DNA from: Paraglaciecola polaris LMG 21857
Lineage (GTDB): Bacteria > Pseudomonadota > Gammaproteobacteria > Enterobacterales > Alteromonadaceae
Direction: 5' to 3'
NCBI RefSeq assembly: GCF_000315055.1
Contig: NZ_BAER01000118.1
Coordinates: forward strand, 1-64,000
DNA: 64,000 bases
The notes below the pieces were generated by a model that did no database searches, was not told the DNA's origin, and saw nothing but the letters and a program-made list of their open reading frames with translations. Shown here piece by piece: positions 27,881 through 39,844 of the stretch. A program made the translations under genes and the position numbers. Numbering within the stretch: position 1 is the stretch's first letter; the number at the start of each line of letters is the position of its first letter.

Positions 27881-28645
27881 TCACCACGGGATCGCTTTAC
27901 CATCCCAATCGATAAAATAGGGACCTTTTTCTGGGCAAACGCTCGCTAATAGGCCTAACAAGCGCCCAACGCTGAATTCACTAGTAAAGAGTTTGTCAGG
28001 CTGCACATTACCTTGAAAAGGTTTGGATAGACTGGTATCCACCGTGCCTGGGTGATAACAAATAAAAGCCACATTTTTTGCCCGGCGCTGATACTCTACT
28101 TGCGCGGTTTTCACTAACATGTTCAGAGCGGCTTTACTGGCTCTATATCCATACCACCCCCCTAAGCGGTTATCTTGAATGCTGCCCACCCGTGCACTAC
28201 AAAAACTAATGTCTGCTGGTTTATGCCCAGTAACAAGCGGCAGTAGGTAACGCAACCAAAGTGCCGGCAATATAGTGTTAGTCGAAAAATAGGCACTTAG
28301 TTTATCCGCCGACATGTCCTCTAAACGTTTTTCAGGTTGCAAATCAGTGCCATCTCTACTTTGCCCGTGAAGCACCCCGCAACAACAGATCACTCGGGTA
28401 AATTGCCCTGCACTTTGCTGGGCCTGACAAAAATCGGCAACCACCGACTCATCACCATAATCGAGTTGTATCAACTGAGCACCTTTGACGAACGATGAAA
28501 TATCGCCGCCAGCTTGCTGACGCACCTGACGAGAAACACCGATAACGGTTTTATACCGCTCGGACTCAACAAGTTGGCGAAAGACCTCACGACCGATCCC
28601 GTCTGACACTCCTATGACCAGCGCATTGCCGTTATGCTCCATCAC
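27881..28645 (-). CDS. SDR-family oxidoreductase
   Basis: 254 residues with the nucleotide motif GVSDGIGR (about 12-19) and the catalytic YGYRASK (Tyr-x3-Lys, about 164-170), followed by YHPGTVDTSLSKPF. The pattern is that of atypical CsgA/carbonyl-reductase-like SDRs conserved in marine gammaproteobacteria. Substrate unknown. Its ATG overlaps the stop of the DCC-family gene upstream (28642-28645), so it would be coupled to a gene that is interrupted here. Confidence 0.87.
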   Translation of the reverse strand: MMEHNGNALVIGVSDGIGREVFRQLVESERYKTVIGVSRQVRQQAGGDISSFVKGAQLIQLDYGDESVVADFCQAQQSAGQFTRVICCCGVLHGQSRDGTDLQPEKRLEDMSADKLSAYFSTNTILPALWLRYLLPLVTGHKPADISFCSARVGSIQDNRLGGWYGYRASKAALNMLVKTAQVEYQRRAKNVAFICYHPGTVDTSLSKPFQGNVQPDKLFTSEFSVGRLLGLLASVCPEKGPYFIDWDGKAIPW

Positions 28646-29088
28646 TCTGTCTCCTTTTTTCTAGCCTGACTTGTATCCACTTCTGCTAAGCCAAGGGGCT
28701 TTTCCAGAGATTCCGCACAAGAAACACAGCGCCTTTTACCGGTTAACAAAAATGAAATTTTATATCGGTTGCGCGCGAGTCCCGTATATAAACCATCTGC
28801 CACCCAACGAATAATTGGCCAGCGTAACCAAGCGTATACCCAGCCTTTGTCTACGGTTTTCCATGCGAAATACATGGCATCTAACCCTGTGAGCATAGTG
28901 CCATCAGTCTTTTCAACATGAATACGAGCATTCAATTCATTTCAATTAAGCAATGGGTAGTCTTGCTTGAACCTGGCCCGCTGGATATCCACAAATCGGA
29001 TTTGCTGGCGCACATCATACTGACGTAACCGACTCATTTCGGCTAAACAGAGCGGACAAAATCCATCATAAAAAACGCGAATCGGCAT
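28642..29088 (-). pseudogene. DCC-family (DUF393) thiol-disulfide oxidoreductase-like gene interrupted by an in-frame TGA
   Basis: Two frames in the same register, separated only by TGA at 28944-28942, together make one DUF393/DCC protein of about 148 residues. The N-terminal part starts at ATG 29088 and has the family motif VFYDGFCPLCLAE (DxxCPxC). The C-terminal part has ARIHVEKTDGTMLTGLDAM and LARNRYKISF, also family signatures. Between them the reading is ...YPLLN-stop-NELNARIHV. The downstream part alone lacks the DxxCPxC site, so the product is probably inactive unless the stop is suppressed or is a sequence error. A TGG to TGA change would explain it. The SDR gene follows with a 4-base overlap. 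Confidence 0.8.
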
Positions 29089-29223
29089 AGTGTATATCTC
29101 TAAGTTTTGTATCTCTTTACTTACGCTGGTCAACTAAAAATAGATTAGGTTAATCTTATATGCACCTTGAACCCTTATAAAGTGTAACCACATTAGAGCT
29201 TTACGAATTTAGTAAGGTAAGTC

Positions 29224-29766
29224 ATGGCAAATATTCAACAAGCAACGCTTGGTGGTGGCTGTTTTTGGTGTTTGGAGTCTGCATTTAACACCGTGGATGG
29301 TGTTAAATTAGCCGTCACAGCTTATGCTGGAGGCCAAACCCAAAAGCCAACTTATGAGCAAGTATGTAGCGGTCAAACAGGCCATGCGGAAGTGGTACGG
29401 GTTAACTTTGATGCGGATAAACTGAGTTATCGCGAAGTATTAGAAATATTCTTTGCGTTACACAATCCCACTCAGTTAAACCGACAAGGTGATGATGTGG
29501 GTACACAATATCGCAGTGCGATTTATTATCATGACGATCTACAAAAGCAAGCTAGCGAGCAGATCCTACAAGAAATCACTGACGAGCAGATATGGCCAGA
29601 CCCTGTTGTAACCGAGGTAGTTGAACTGAATAATTACTTCCAAGCAGAAGATTATCATCAGGATTACTTCAACAATAATCCGCAAAATCAATATTGCAAC
29701 ATGGTGGTTGCCCCTAAACTGGCGAAGTTTAAAAAAACCTTCGCCAGTCGTCTCAAAAGCGCTTAA
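29224..29766 (+). CDS. msrA: peptide-methionine (S)-S-oxide reductase MsrA
   Basis: 180 residues with the catalytic GGCFWCLES motif (about 11-19), YAGG, the GHAEVV segment (about 54-59) and HNPTQLNRQGDDVGTQYRS, all typical of MsrA. It reduces the S-form of methionine sulfoxide in proteins, using thioredoxin. The resolving cysteine is probably in the late NQYCNMVV. An AGTAAGGTAAGTC ribosome region precedes the ATG. The 3' end overlaps the convergent lipoprotein gene by 4 bases. Confidence 0.97.
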   Translation: MANIQQATLGGGCFWCLESAFNTVDGVKLAVTAYAGGQTQKPTYEQVCSGQTGHAEVVRVNFDADKLSYREVLEIFFALHNPTQLNRQGDDVGTQYRSAIYYHDDLQKQASEQILQEITDEQIWPDPVVTEVVELNNYFQAEDYHQDYFNNNPQNQYCNMVVAPKLAKFKKTFASRLKSA

Positions 29767-30938
29767 TGCTCAACAGAGCTGGTGTTATGAAACCATACGT
29801 CTTGTATTGGTAAGCTGAACAACAAAGGCGCCATTTTTTCGAATTTGGCGCTATTTTTTGCACACATAATATTGTGTAAATAAACTTGCTTCCAGGGATC
29901 GTTAATCATCCACAAAGTGTCGTCTTTTACCGTCAGTCCCTCTATAGAGGCATTATTCATTGGCTCCCATGCAGCACATATGTCGTTTGGTTCGTCCACC
30001 GGTGCGTAGAAGCTTAAATCGACAATAATCGTGTCCTGTTTACCCGCTAGATCTATTACCCAAAGTTTTTCGTCATTACGCGCAGCGGCAAATAAATAAC
30101 GCTGTCCATCACGTTCGTACACTTCCAAGGCATTAATAGGATGATTACCGTGCTTAAACGCGGGCAGCTTCACCTGTGCATCTTGCACTTGAACAAAACC
30201 ATTTTGCTGCCAAAATTGCTTGGAAAGCGCAGTAGTGAATATCCGAGCGCCACCAGCGGCATCTTTTTCTAACCCTAAATACAGTTGCCCGTCGTCACTT
30301 AACGCTAGCCCCTCAATTCCATCATTGGGAAAATCACCTAAATTGAGCTCGGCAGCAAATTGCAGTGGCCTCACATGAGTCATCAATGCAGAGTTATCAT
30401 CTTGCACAGCAAGACGTACTAGTAAGAACGGATAAACAACCGAACCAGAATTTCCATACTTACCAGCGCACTCAGGGCTAAGACCAGCGTGATCACTCCC
30501 ATCTTCGGTGATAGTAAGAAATACACCTGATTCATTTGGTACTGCGACCAAGGCTTCTAAATCTGGATTCTGTTGTAAATAACTAGCAAAACAGCTCTGT
30601 TGTACGGCATCACTTAAGCTAAATACCATAGCTGTCGGCGATACTTGAGCCGTTTCAGCAGAAATAACATGTAGTTGCAAACGCTGGGATGGATCAGCAC
30701 TTCTATCGCTCAAGGTAACCAATTTGTCTTTCCAAACGGTTAATCCTGAGGTTTGCGGATCAAGCATGACATCGCCGTTTGCTTCCGTTAACCATTGCCC
30801 TCTTACCGTCAAGATATCTTGGGCGAGTTCAGTGTTATTATCCACTGTCACTGGGTCGACATTGTTCGCTTGTTGCACTTTATCACAGCCAGTGAGTATG
30901 ACTATGGCCAAGCCAAACGTCACCATTTTACTATTCAT
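29763..30938 (-). CDS. predicted lipoprotein with beta-propeller-like (phytase/esterase-like) pattern
   Basis: 391 residues with a lipoprotein signal (lipobox ILTGC, Cys18) and Asp after Cys, which by the E. coli rule would keep it at the inner membrane. The body has repeated strand-turn-strand units (SGLTVWKDKLVTLSDRS, NDGIEGLALSDDGQLYLGLE, ASIEGLTVKDDTLWMIND) typical of a propeller resembling the esterase-like phytase or SdiA-regulated group. Enzyme activity is not assignable. No operon partners; it converges on msrA. Confidence 0.75.
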   Translation of the reverse strand: MNSKMVTFGLAIVILTGCDKVQQANNVDPVTVDNNTELAQDILTVRGQWLTEANGDVMLDPQTSGLTVWKDKLVTLSDRSADPSQRLQLHVISAETAQVSPTAMVFSLSDAVQQSCFASYLQQNPDLEALVAVPNESGVFLTITEDGSDHAGLSPECAGKYGNSGSVVYPFLLVRLAVQDDNSALMTHVRPLQFAAELNLGDFPNDGIEGLALSDDGQLYLGLEKDAAGGARIFTTALSKQFWQQNGFVQVQDAQVKLPAFKHGNHPINALEVYERDGQRYLFAAARNDEKLWVIDLAGKQDTIIVDLSFYAPVDEPNDICAAWEPMNNASIEGLTVKDDTLWMINDPWKQVYLHNIMCAKNSAKFEKMAPLLFSLPIQDVWFHNTSSVEH

Positions 30939-31104
30939 GTTCTATCCAATTTACAAAGTTGCACATCAGTGATGATTTATATGCAGTTGTAGATGCTTGG
31001 TCAATAGCACATAAGAAAAAATCCATGATCGGATGAAAATCCAGCGATGATAAGAAGTTACGCCCAATGGGTGTACTCCGTGAAACAGCGAACAATATGC
31101 GCCC

Positions 31105-34280
<3,176 letters not shown>

Positions 34281-34469
34281 TCAGTTAAAGAGATAGTGAC
34301 GACACTGACTCAGTGCAATTTCGTCAATTATAATCATATTTATACTACATATTAGTTAAATTGTTAACGAGGGGGTCACCCAAACTATCACGCCTAAGTA
34401 GTTGCCCCAGACGTCAAAACCGTGGAGGATTGGTGCTATCCCTAATCATTTTTACTATTGAGTATATTA

Positions 34470-34931
34470 ATGAAAATAACCGTCATTCGTATGAATGCCT
34501 CTTTGCGTAAGGCCGTACCACTACTTTTATTGTTCGTGTTACTTTGCTTTCAAAGCCATGCTCAACAAGCCAGCGTAACCCTTGATCGTGTTGCCAGCTT
34601 TATGCAGGCTTACAATGCCCATGATATAGATGCCATGCTGCTCAACATGTCGGATGACGTAAAATGGTTCAATGTTGCCGATAACCAATTAATCGCGGAA
34701 ACCACAGACAAAAAGCAGCTATATGAAGCCATGCAAGCCCATTTCAAAGCAAAGCCGAACGCCCGTTCTCGCATAAAAGATAGCATTGCACTAGGTGATA
34801 CCCTCGGGGTTATAGAAGAGGCGTTTTCTGATAAAAATGGCATCACAACATCCCAGTGCGCCATGTCAATTTACCAACTGAGCCAAGGTTTAATTATTAG
34901 CATTACCTATTACGCAGCAGCTAAGTGTTAG
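34470..34931 (+). CDS. secreted SnoaL/NTF2-like protein
   Basis: 153 residues with a long hydrophobic signal peptide (PLLLLFVLLCFQSHA, cleavage near HAQQA). The mature part has the NTF2/SnoaL pattern: a helix with VASFMQAYNAHDIDAMLLNM, then a strand DDVKWFNV and later antiparallel strands (DTLGVIEEAF, LIISITYYAA). Such cone-shaped folds bind small ligands or act as enzymes; no activity is assignable. The ATG at 34470 is chosen; a TTG at 34458 is in frame. No partner genes. Confidence 0.78.
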   Translation: MKITVIRMNASLRKAVPLLLLFVLLCFQSHAQQASVTLDRVASFMQAYNAHDIDAMLLNMSDDVKWFNVADNQLIAETTDKKQLYEAMQAHFKAKPNARSRIKDSIALGDTLGVIEEAFSDKNGITTSQCAMSIYQLSQGLIISITYYAAAKC

Positions 34932-35043
34932 CTCCAGCATCTTGTGCAGTCATAAAATTGTGCGAGCAAGGGCTATCCCCCTAGACCAATGCATGGCAAA
35001 CAAGGACAATAGCACTATGTTTTATCGTCTTTAAAAGGTACCC

Positions 35044-35592
35044 ATGTCAGATACGTCTTTCAGAATCGGCTTATTTTACGGTTCAACCACCTGTTACACC
35101 GAAATGGCAGCAGAGAAAATTCAAACTGCGTTCAATCGTCTGTTTGATGCCCATGTGGTCGATATTTTCAATATTAAAGATGTCCCCCTGAGCCAGGCTG
35201 AGCAATTTGATGTATTGATTTTCGGCATTTCTACCTGGGATTTTGGTGAGCTACAGGAAGATTGGGAGTCTTCTTGGCAAGATATCAGTCAACTTAATCT
35301 GAACGACAAAACCGTTGCCTTATTCGGCCTAGGGGATCAACTAGGTTATGCTCAATGGTTTCAAGATGCTCTTGGTATGTTGCATGATGAGTTGGTCATT
35401 CTTGGCTGTAAAATCATTGGTTATTGGCCCAATGAAGGTTATGAGTTTACTGAATCTAAAGGCCTCACCCAAGACGGTAGCCACTTTGTTGGCCTTTCGC
35501 TAGATGATGAAAACCAATACGATAAAACCGAGCAACGGGTTGAAAGCTGGACAGAACAGTTATTACTTGAAATGGACAACGACACCCAGTGA
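35044..35592 (+). CDS. fldB: flavodoxin FldB
   Basis: 182 residues. FMN phosphate loop [16 protein letters not shown] (about 11-26), with the STTCYTEM form specific to FldB, the isoalloxazine loop [12 protein letters not shown] and the second loop [12 protein letters not shown]. Long-chain flavodoxins carry low-potential electrons, and FldB belongs to oxidative stress responses in E. coli. The stop overlaps the GTG start of the CLCA_X gene (GTGA), indicating coupling. Confidence 0.95.
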   Translation: MSDTSFRIGLFYGSTTCYTEMAAEKIQTAFNRLFDAHVVDIFNIKDVPLSQAEQFDVLIFGISTWDFGELQEDWESSWQDISQLNLNDKTVALFGLGDQLGYAQWFQDALGMLHDELVILGCKIIGYWPNEGYEFTESKGLTQDGSHFVGLSLDDENQYDKTEQRVESWTEQLLLEMDNDTQ

Positions 35593-36395
35593 TACCCCAG
35601 TCAGGCCACTCCCGACTACACCGCCCTTATTACCGTAATGGTCATCAGCATCGTGCAGGGGCTGACGTTAGTTTCCAAGATATCGTAAAAATATTTGGCT
35701 TCCGCACCATCAATATCGGTAAATGGGTCACCTGTGAAGAACAACAGATAGCGGCCAACCTATTTTTTGACGCTTTTTGCGATCTGATGGATATTCTGCA
35801 AGTTCCAGCGTCAGTTATTGCCTTGAACGGTACGTTATCATTGGCCTTTGGTGCAGGAGGCCGCAAACACAGTTGCGCACATTATGAATCGCAAACCAAA
35901 CGTTTGGCCTTAGCCAAAAATGCCGGTGGCGGCTCATTGGCCCATGAATGGTTTCACGCGTTTGATCATTATGTGTGCGACAAACTCTTTAAGACCAGCC
36001 AGCCGCAAAATTTTGCCTCAGAATTATGGCTCGATGATCATGAAATGCAACCTCATCCCCTGAATATAAAATTGAGTCGCTGTTTTGAACATATCTTTCT
36101 AACCCCAGATAAAGAGGAAGCCAATCAATACGTACTGACCAGTGCCGCAGTCGATAAAGAGATGAAGTTATATTACTTTGCTCGTCCTCAAGAACTCGCG
36201 GCTCGGGCGTTTGAAGCGATCATTCAGGATCATCCCATCCGCAATGCATTTCTGGTTCAGGGCACAAAGAAAAGTCCAGAAGCCATGTTAGGTATATATC
36301 CACAAAATCAGCATCGCCAAAACGTGCAACGATACTTTCTTGATTACTTTGTACATCTGGGTCAAGCACTCGAGAACAAGCGCGTACAAAGCTGA
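35589..36395 (+). CDS. CLCA_X family metallopeptidase-like protein
   Basis: 268 residues matching the CLCA_X family of gammaproteobacteria. The hallmark is [10 protein letters not shown] at about 118-127, a zinc-binding HExxH-type variant (HEWFH), following [18 protein letters not shown], a segment shared with phage-type LPD1 metallopeptidase-like domains. No signal peptide. Substrate unknown. The start is GTG overlapping fldB by 4 bases, so the gene is translationally coupled to a flavodoxin. Confidence 0.85.
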   Translation: MIPQSGHSRLHRPYYRNGHQHRAGADVSFQDIVKIFGFRTINIGKWVTCEEQQIAANLFFDAFCDLMDILQVPASVIALNGTLSLAFGAGGRKHSCAHYESQTKRLALAKNAGGGSLAHEWFHAFDHYVCDKLFKTSQPQNFASELWLDDHEMQPHPLNIKLSRCFEHIFLTPDKEEANQYVLTSAAVDKEMKLYYFARPQELAARAFEAIIQDHPIRNAFLVQGTKKSPEAMLGIYPQNQHRQNVQRYFLDYFVHLGQALENKRVQS

Positions 36396-36778
36396 ATAAT
36401 ATTGCCTGGTCTAGGCGCACAAAAAATATACTGGGTTTGCAAAAAAGATCGTTCTACGATACAAATAGTGCGCGAACCACATAATGATCTAGGCGATCCT
36501 CAGTGCGATCTGAGTCACTACTATTGTTGTGTTTGCTCGTGGGAATAAGTCAATAAAGAGAATATGCGATTTGTTTTGCTATTAAATTAGCACCCCTCAC
36601 ATCTTTAGATTCACCAGTTGGTAAATCGTTGATTGGTTATTTTTCATACCATGAATGTGAAAAACAATACATTTTCGTTAATACAATTACATAAATTTAT
36701 GTAATTAGTGGATGCTCTCAATTAAAAGTGCCTTTATACTAGGCGAATTCATTATCAACAATTTGGCGACAAGTACAG
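36396..36778. promoter_or_regulatory. intergenic region upstream of exbD
   Basis: No gene is seen. Near its right end is a perfect AT-rich palindrome (36685-36706) and a possible -10 box TATACT (36735-36740) before the exbD-like ATG at 36779. The -35 is not convincing. The left half (36400-36540) contains nothing recognisable. Confidence 0.4.
36685..36706. promoter_or_regulatory. perfect 22-bp palindrome, possible operator
   Basis: AATTACATAAA is followed directly by its exact reverse complement, giving a 22-bp palindrome without a spacer. It sits about 30 bases upstream of the -10-like TATACT, a position suited to an activator or repressor dimer. Its AT-richness makes a chance origin possible. 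Confidence 0.4.
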
Positions 36779-37186
36779 ATGAAAAGAAAAAAGCACGGCT
36801 CTGCTGATGACGAAGCAGCAATAGATATGACCCCCATGTTGGACATCGTGTTCATCATGTTGATTTTCTTCATTGTTACCACCTCTTTCGTAAAAGAAAA
36901 AGGTCTGGATGTTTTGCGTCCAAAAGACTCAAACTCTCCGCCGCCGAAAACGAATGTTAAATCGTTAGCTATTCGTGTTGAGCAGGATGGCACTATCATG
37001 ATGAACAGTCGTGAAGTAGATATTCGCCGCATCGTGGCGAACATTCAAAGCTTTTTGGCTGAAAACAACACAGATTCTGCTGCTGTTCAGGCTCATCCAA
37101 AAGCGAAGCACGGTATTGTAGTTGAAGTCATCAACCAAGCAAAAGAAGCGGGTATTGCAAACGTTTCAGTGCTAGTTGGTAAGTAA
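36779..37186 (+). CDS. ExbD/TolR family biopolymer transport protein, without ExbB partner
   Basis: 135 residues with one N-terminal membrane helix (about 19-42) whose start carries IDMTPMLDIVF, containing the protonatable Asp of ExbD/TolR. A periplasmic domain follows (IRVEQDGTIMMNSREVD; AVQAHPKAKHG; VVEVINQAKEAGI). ExbD works with ExbB and TonB in proton-driven outer-membrane transport. No exbB/tolQ or tonB gene is within the window, so it must pair with a partner elsewhere. It has its own terminator. Confidence 0.93.
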   Translation: MKRKKHGSADDEAAIDMTPMLDIVFIMLIFFIVTTSFVKEKGLDVLRPKDSNSPPPKTNVKSLAIRVEQDGTIMMNSREVDIRRIVANIQSFLAENNTDSAAVQAHPKAKHGIVVEVINQAKEAGIANVSVLVGK

Positions 37187-37210
37187 CTAAAAATTACGGT
37201 AGGAAATACT

Positions 37211-37239
37211 AAAAACGCCATCATTTGATGGCGTTTTTT
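37211..37239 (+). terminator. rho-independent terminator of exbD
   Basis: Stem AAACGCCATCA paired with TGATGGCGTTT with a 2-base loop, followed by TTTTT. A-runs on the left make it usable for the convergent rraA as well. Confidence 0.88.
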
Positions 37240-37277
37240 ATGTCTGAACTAACCTATTTGCTAAGCGTTGAGTTTGA

Positions 37278-37763
37278 TTATTCGACGTCTAAGGGCTCGG
37301 GGGAGAGAATAATACCAGTGCGGTCAGCGTACACATGGTCTTCAGGTAAGAAAGTCACACCCCCAAAATTGACGGCTACGTCCACTTCGCCCACGCCTTT
37401 ATCATCAGCACTGACCGGAATAGATGCGATAGCATGAACGCCTATGTTGATCTCTTCCAGATCATCCACTTCACGCACGCTGCCGTAGCAGATAATACCT
37501 TCCCAACCATTATCAAACGCAATCTGCGCAGCGGTTGAATCAATCAAGGCCCGGCGCATAGAACCACCACCATCAATCAGTAGCACTTTCCCCAAGCCCG
37601 GTTGTTCAAGAGTCTTAAGGATCATACCTTTATCCTCGAAACATTTGATCGTGGTTATCTCACCGCCAAATGAAGCGCGGCCACCAAAGCTAACAAACAT
37701 GGGTTCGACCACATCAACACTGTCGGCAAACAAATCACATAATGCAGACGTATTATATTCCAT
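37278..37763 (-). CDS. rraA: ribonuclease E activity regulator RraA
   Basis: 161 residues of the RraA family, which forms trimeric rings and inhibits RNase E in E. coli. Typical segments are [20 protein letters not shown] at the N terminus, [26 protein letters not shown] (the RraA phosphate loop-like region) and the C-terminal [12 protein letters not shown]. The start at 37763 follows AAGGGG at 8 bases; the frame is open to 37820. It converges on exbD. Confidence 0.95.
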   Translation of the reverse strand: MEYNTSALCDLFADSVDVVEPMFVSFGGRASFGGEITTIKCFEDKGMILKTLEQPGLGKVLLIDGGGSMRRALIDSTAAQIAFDNGWEGIICYGSVREVDDLEEINIGVHAIASIPVSADDKGVGEVDVAVNFGGVTFLPEDHVYADRTGIILSPEPLDVE

Positions 37764-37966
37764 TGTTAATCCCCTTCGTCGATTTACAATCAGTATACTG
37801 CTAGGTATGTGCAATGCCACTACTAATCAACCTTTTATCGCGCTTTTTAGGTATTACCGCATTGAGTAGTTTATTCATAAACTGTTCTTTAATCTGTCAC
37901 CGAAACTTCACACAGCAAAAATACCATCAGGATATTGAATTGATTGCGCGTTGAAGGAGTGTGACG

Positions 37967-38476
37967 GTGAAAACACTTACTCAAACTGACACCCAACTAT
38001 TTCATTGGTTATTCGGCCTTACAGCTAAACGTGATTGTCGCTGGATCGTTTGGATGTCTCGCACCGGCGACGGTCACCTGTATCTGCTGCTGGGCCTGTT
38101 ACTATGGTTATTTGAAGCTGAACACGGTGCACTTTTTTTATACAGCGCCCTGCTGGCCTATAGTCTTGAGTTGCCGGTATACCTCATTTTGAAGAAATTC
38201 CTACGCCGTCAGCGTCCTTGTGATTTATTGCATAACTTCAGCGCACACATCACCCCATCGGATAAATTTAGTTTACCTTCAGGCCACACAGCCGCTGCAT
38301 TTTTAATGGCTAATTTGATCGCCAGTTTTTATCCTTCGATGATGATTTTTGTTTATTGCTGGGCCAGCATCATTGGCTTATCTCGGATTTTACTGGGTGT
38401 TCATTATCCTAGCGATATCCTCGCAGGCGCCGCCCTTGGTTTGAGCATGTCCTATTTCAGTCTATCCCTACTTTAA
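37967..38476 (+). CDS. PAP2 family membrane phosphatase
   Basis: About 169 residues with 4-5 hydrophobic segments. All three motifs of the PAP2 superfamily are present: KKFLRRQRP (about 85-93), PSGHTAAAF (about 107-115) and SRILLGVHYPSD (about 146-157). Probably an inner-membrane phosphatase for undecaprenyl diphosphate or phosphatidate-type substrates. Two GTG starts lie 6 bases apart (37961, 37967); the second is better spaced from AAGGAG. The glycosyltransferase gene begins 3 bases after the stop. Confidence 0.9.
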   Translation: MKTLTQTDTQLFHWLFGLTAKRDCRWIVWMSRTGDGHLYLLLGLLLWLFEAEHGALFLYSALLAYSLELPVYLILKKFLRRQRPCDLLHNFSAHITPSDKFSLPSGHTAAAFLMANLIASFYPSMMIFVYCWASIIGLSRILLGVHYPSDILAGAALGLSMSYFSLSLL

Positions 38477-38479
38477 GAG

Positions 38480-39559
38480 TTGACGCCTTTGAAAATACTA
38501 TACGGTGTACAAGGTACCGGCAATGGGCACACCACCCGCGCCCGAGTGATGGCTAAGGCCTTTAATGCACGCAGCGACATTCAAGTAGATTATCTATTTT
38601 CCGGTCGCGATAAAGACCAATATTTCGACATGCAAGTATTCGGAGAGTTCGCCAGTTACCGTGGCTTAAGCTTTGCAACGCGGGGGGGAAAGATCAGTAA
38701 ATATCAAACCTTGAAACACGCCAATTTACGCGAGCTACATCGTGATATTAAGTCCGTACGTGCCCAAGAATATGATCTGGTGATTAACGATTTCGAACCT
38801 ATCAGTGCATGGGCAGCGAAACTCAATGCCATTCCCTCGATATCTATCAGTCATCAAGCAGCATTCATGCACCCGATACCTAAACATCCAGGTACCTTGT
38901 TCGACAGATTGATCACCCGTTATTTCGCCCCAACAGATCTGCAATTAGGCGTGCACTGGTATCACTTTGGGCATGCCATTATGCCGCCTTTTATTGAGGC
39001 CGACGATACTAAACAACCACCGTCACGCAACTACTTAGTGTATTTACCATTTGAAGAGATTGACGATATCGCTGCTTTACTCGACCCCTTGTCGGAACAT
39101 GACTTTATTTGTTTTCACCCAAAAGTAGAGCAAGAGCATCAAGTGGGGAATATCAGTTGGCGTCGTCCGTCTAAAATGGACTTCGGGCAAGTATTGCAAC
39201 GTTGCTCAGGCGTCATTGCAAACGCAGGATTTGAATTGGCCAGCGAGTGCCTACATTTTGGTAAAAAACTGTTAATTAAGCCACTTAGTGGCCAGTTTGA
39301 ACAACTGTCGAATGCCAAAACCTTAGTTCAACTTGGACTCGGACACAGCATGCCAACGTTAGACAGTGAAATTGTGGAAGAATGGTTAGTCAAACCTGCG
39401 ATTGAACGTATCGAGTACCCGCAAAACCCCGATATTTTAATAGACTGGTTAGTCAAGCGCGATTGGCAAGCAGTTGATCTGTTATGTGAACAGCTTTGGA
39501 ACAAAGTCCGCTTTCCTCAATCTGTCGTCACCCAGTTAGATAAACTGCCCATTCCCTAG
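38480..39559 (+). CDS. MJ1255/VC2487 family glycosyltransferase
   Basis: About 359 residues of the TIGR00661 group, a GT-B glycosyltransferase related to family 28. GVQGTGNGHTTRARVMA at the N terminus is the acceptor-site glycine loop, and the C-terminal donor-site region has IANAGFELASECLHFGKKLL followed by PLSGQFEQLSNA. Substrate unknown. It appears cotranscribed with the PAP2 phosphatase, suggesting a glycolipid or isoprenoid-linked sugar step. Both candidate starts are TTG (38480 and 38489). Confidence 0.88.
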   Translation: MTPLKILYGVQGTGNGHTTRARVMAKAFNARSDIQVDYLFSGRDKDQYFDMQVFGEFASYRGLSFATRGGKISKYQTLKHANLRELHRDIKSVRAQEYDLVINDFEPISAWAAKLNAIPSISISHQAAFMHPIPKHPGTLFDRLITRYFAPTDLQLGVHWYHFGHAIMPPFIEADDTKQPPSRNYLVYLPFEEIDDIAALLDPLSEHDFICFHPKVEQEHQVGNISWRRPSKMDFGQVLQRCSGVIANAGFELASECLHFGKKLLIKPLSGQFEQLSNAKTLVQLGLGHSMPTLDSEIVEEWLVKPAIERIEYPQNPDILIDWLVKRDWQAVDLLCEQLWNKVRFPQSVVTQLDKLPIP

Positions 39560-39672
39560 CGTTAACGACGGGTTAATTGATATAGAATATAACACTTAAA
39601 GCACTGCTAACACGTTGCATTTTGCGCTGGGAGTGCCATCATACGCGGCTACACTATCAGTTGAGGCCTGTG

Positions 39673-39843
39673 ATGCGACGTAAAACCCCATTTCTGTTAA
39701 CGCTAATGAGCGTTGTTATTTTGCTAACCTTGCAAGGTTGCGGGCAGAAGAAGCCCTTATTCCTGCCGGAAAAACCACAACAGAATACGTCTTCACAAAC
39801 GCCCACTCTCCCATCTCAAGATATGCAAGAAGGTAAGCAGTAA
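39673..39843 (+). CDS. lptM: small lipoprotein upstream of lysA (LptM/YifL-like)
   Basis: 56 residues. Signal and lipobox LTLQGCGQKKPLFLPEK: Cys at about residue 23, followed by the conserved GQKxPLxLP tail of the LPAM/LptM family. In E. coli the homologue sits at the same place before dapF and helps mature the LPS translocon LptDE. The rest is a short Gln/Ser/Thr-rich tail. The ATG at 39673 is preceded by TGAGGCC; the frame opens earlier at 39622. lysA begins one base after the stop. Confidence 0.87.
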   Translation: MRRKTPFLLTLMSVVILLTLQGCGQKKPLFLPEKPQQNTSSQTPTLPSQDMQEGKQ

Positions 39844-39844
39844 T

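Noticed and set aside
28942-28944. TGA in the DCC gene as a selenocysteine codon
   Set aside because: No SECIS-like hairpin is evident directly after it, the family has no Cys or Sec at this place, and a Trp to stop change is simpler.
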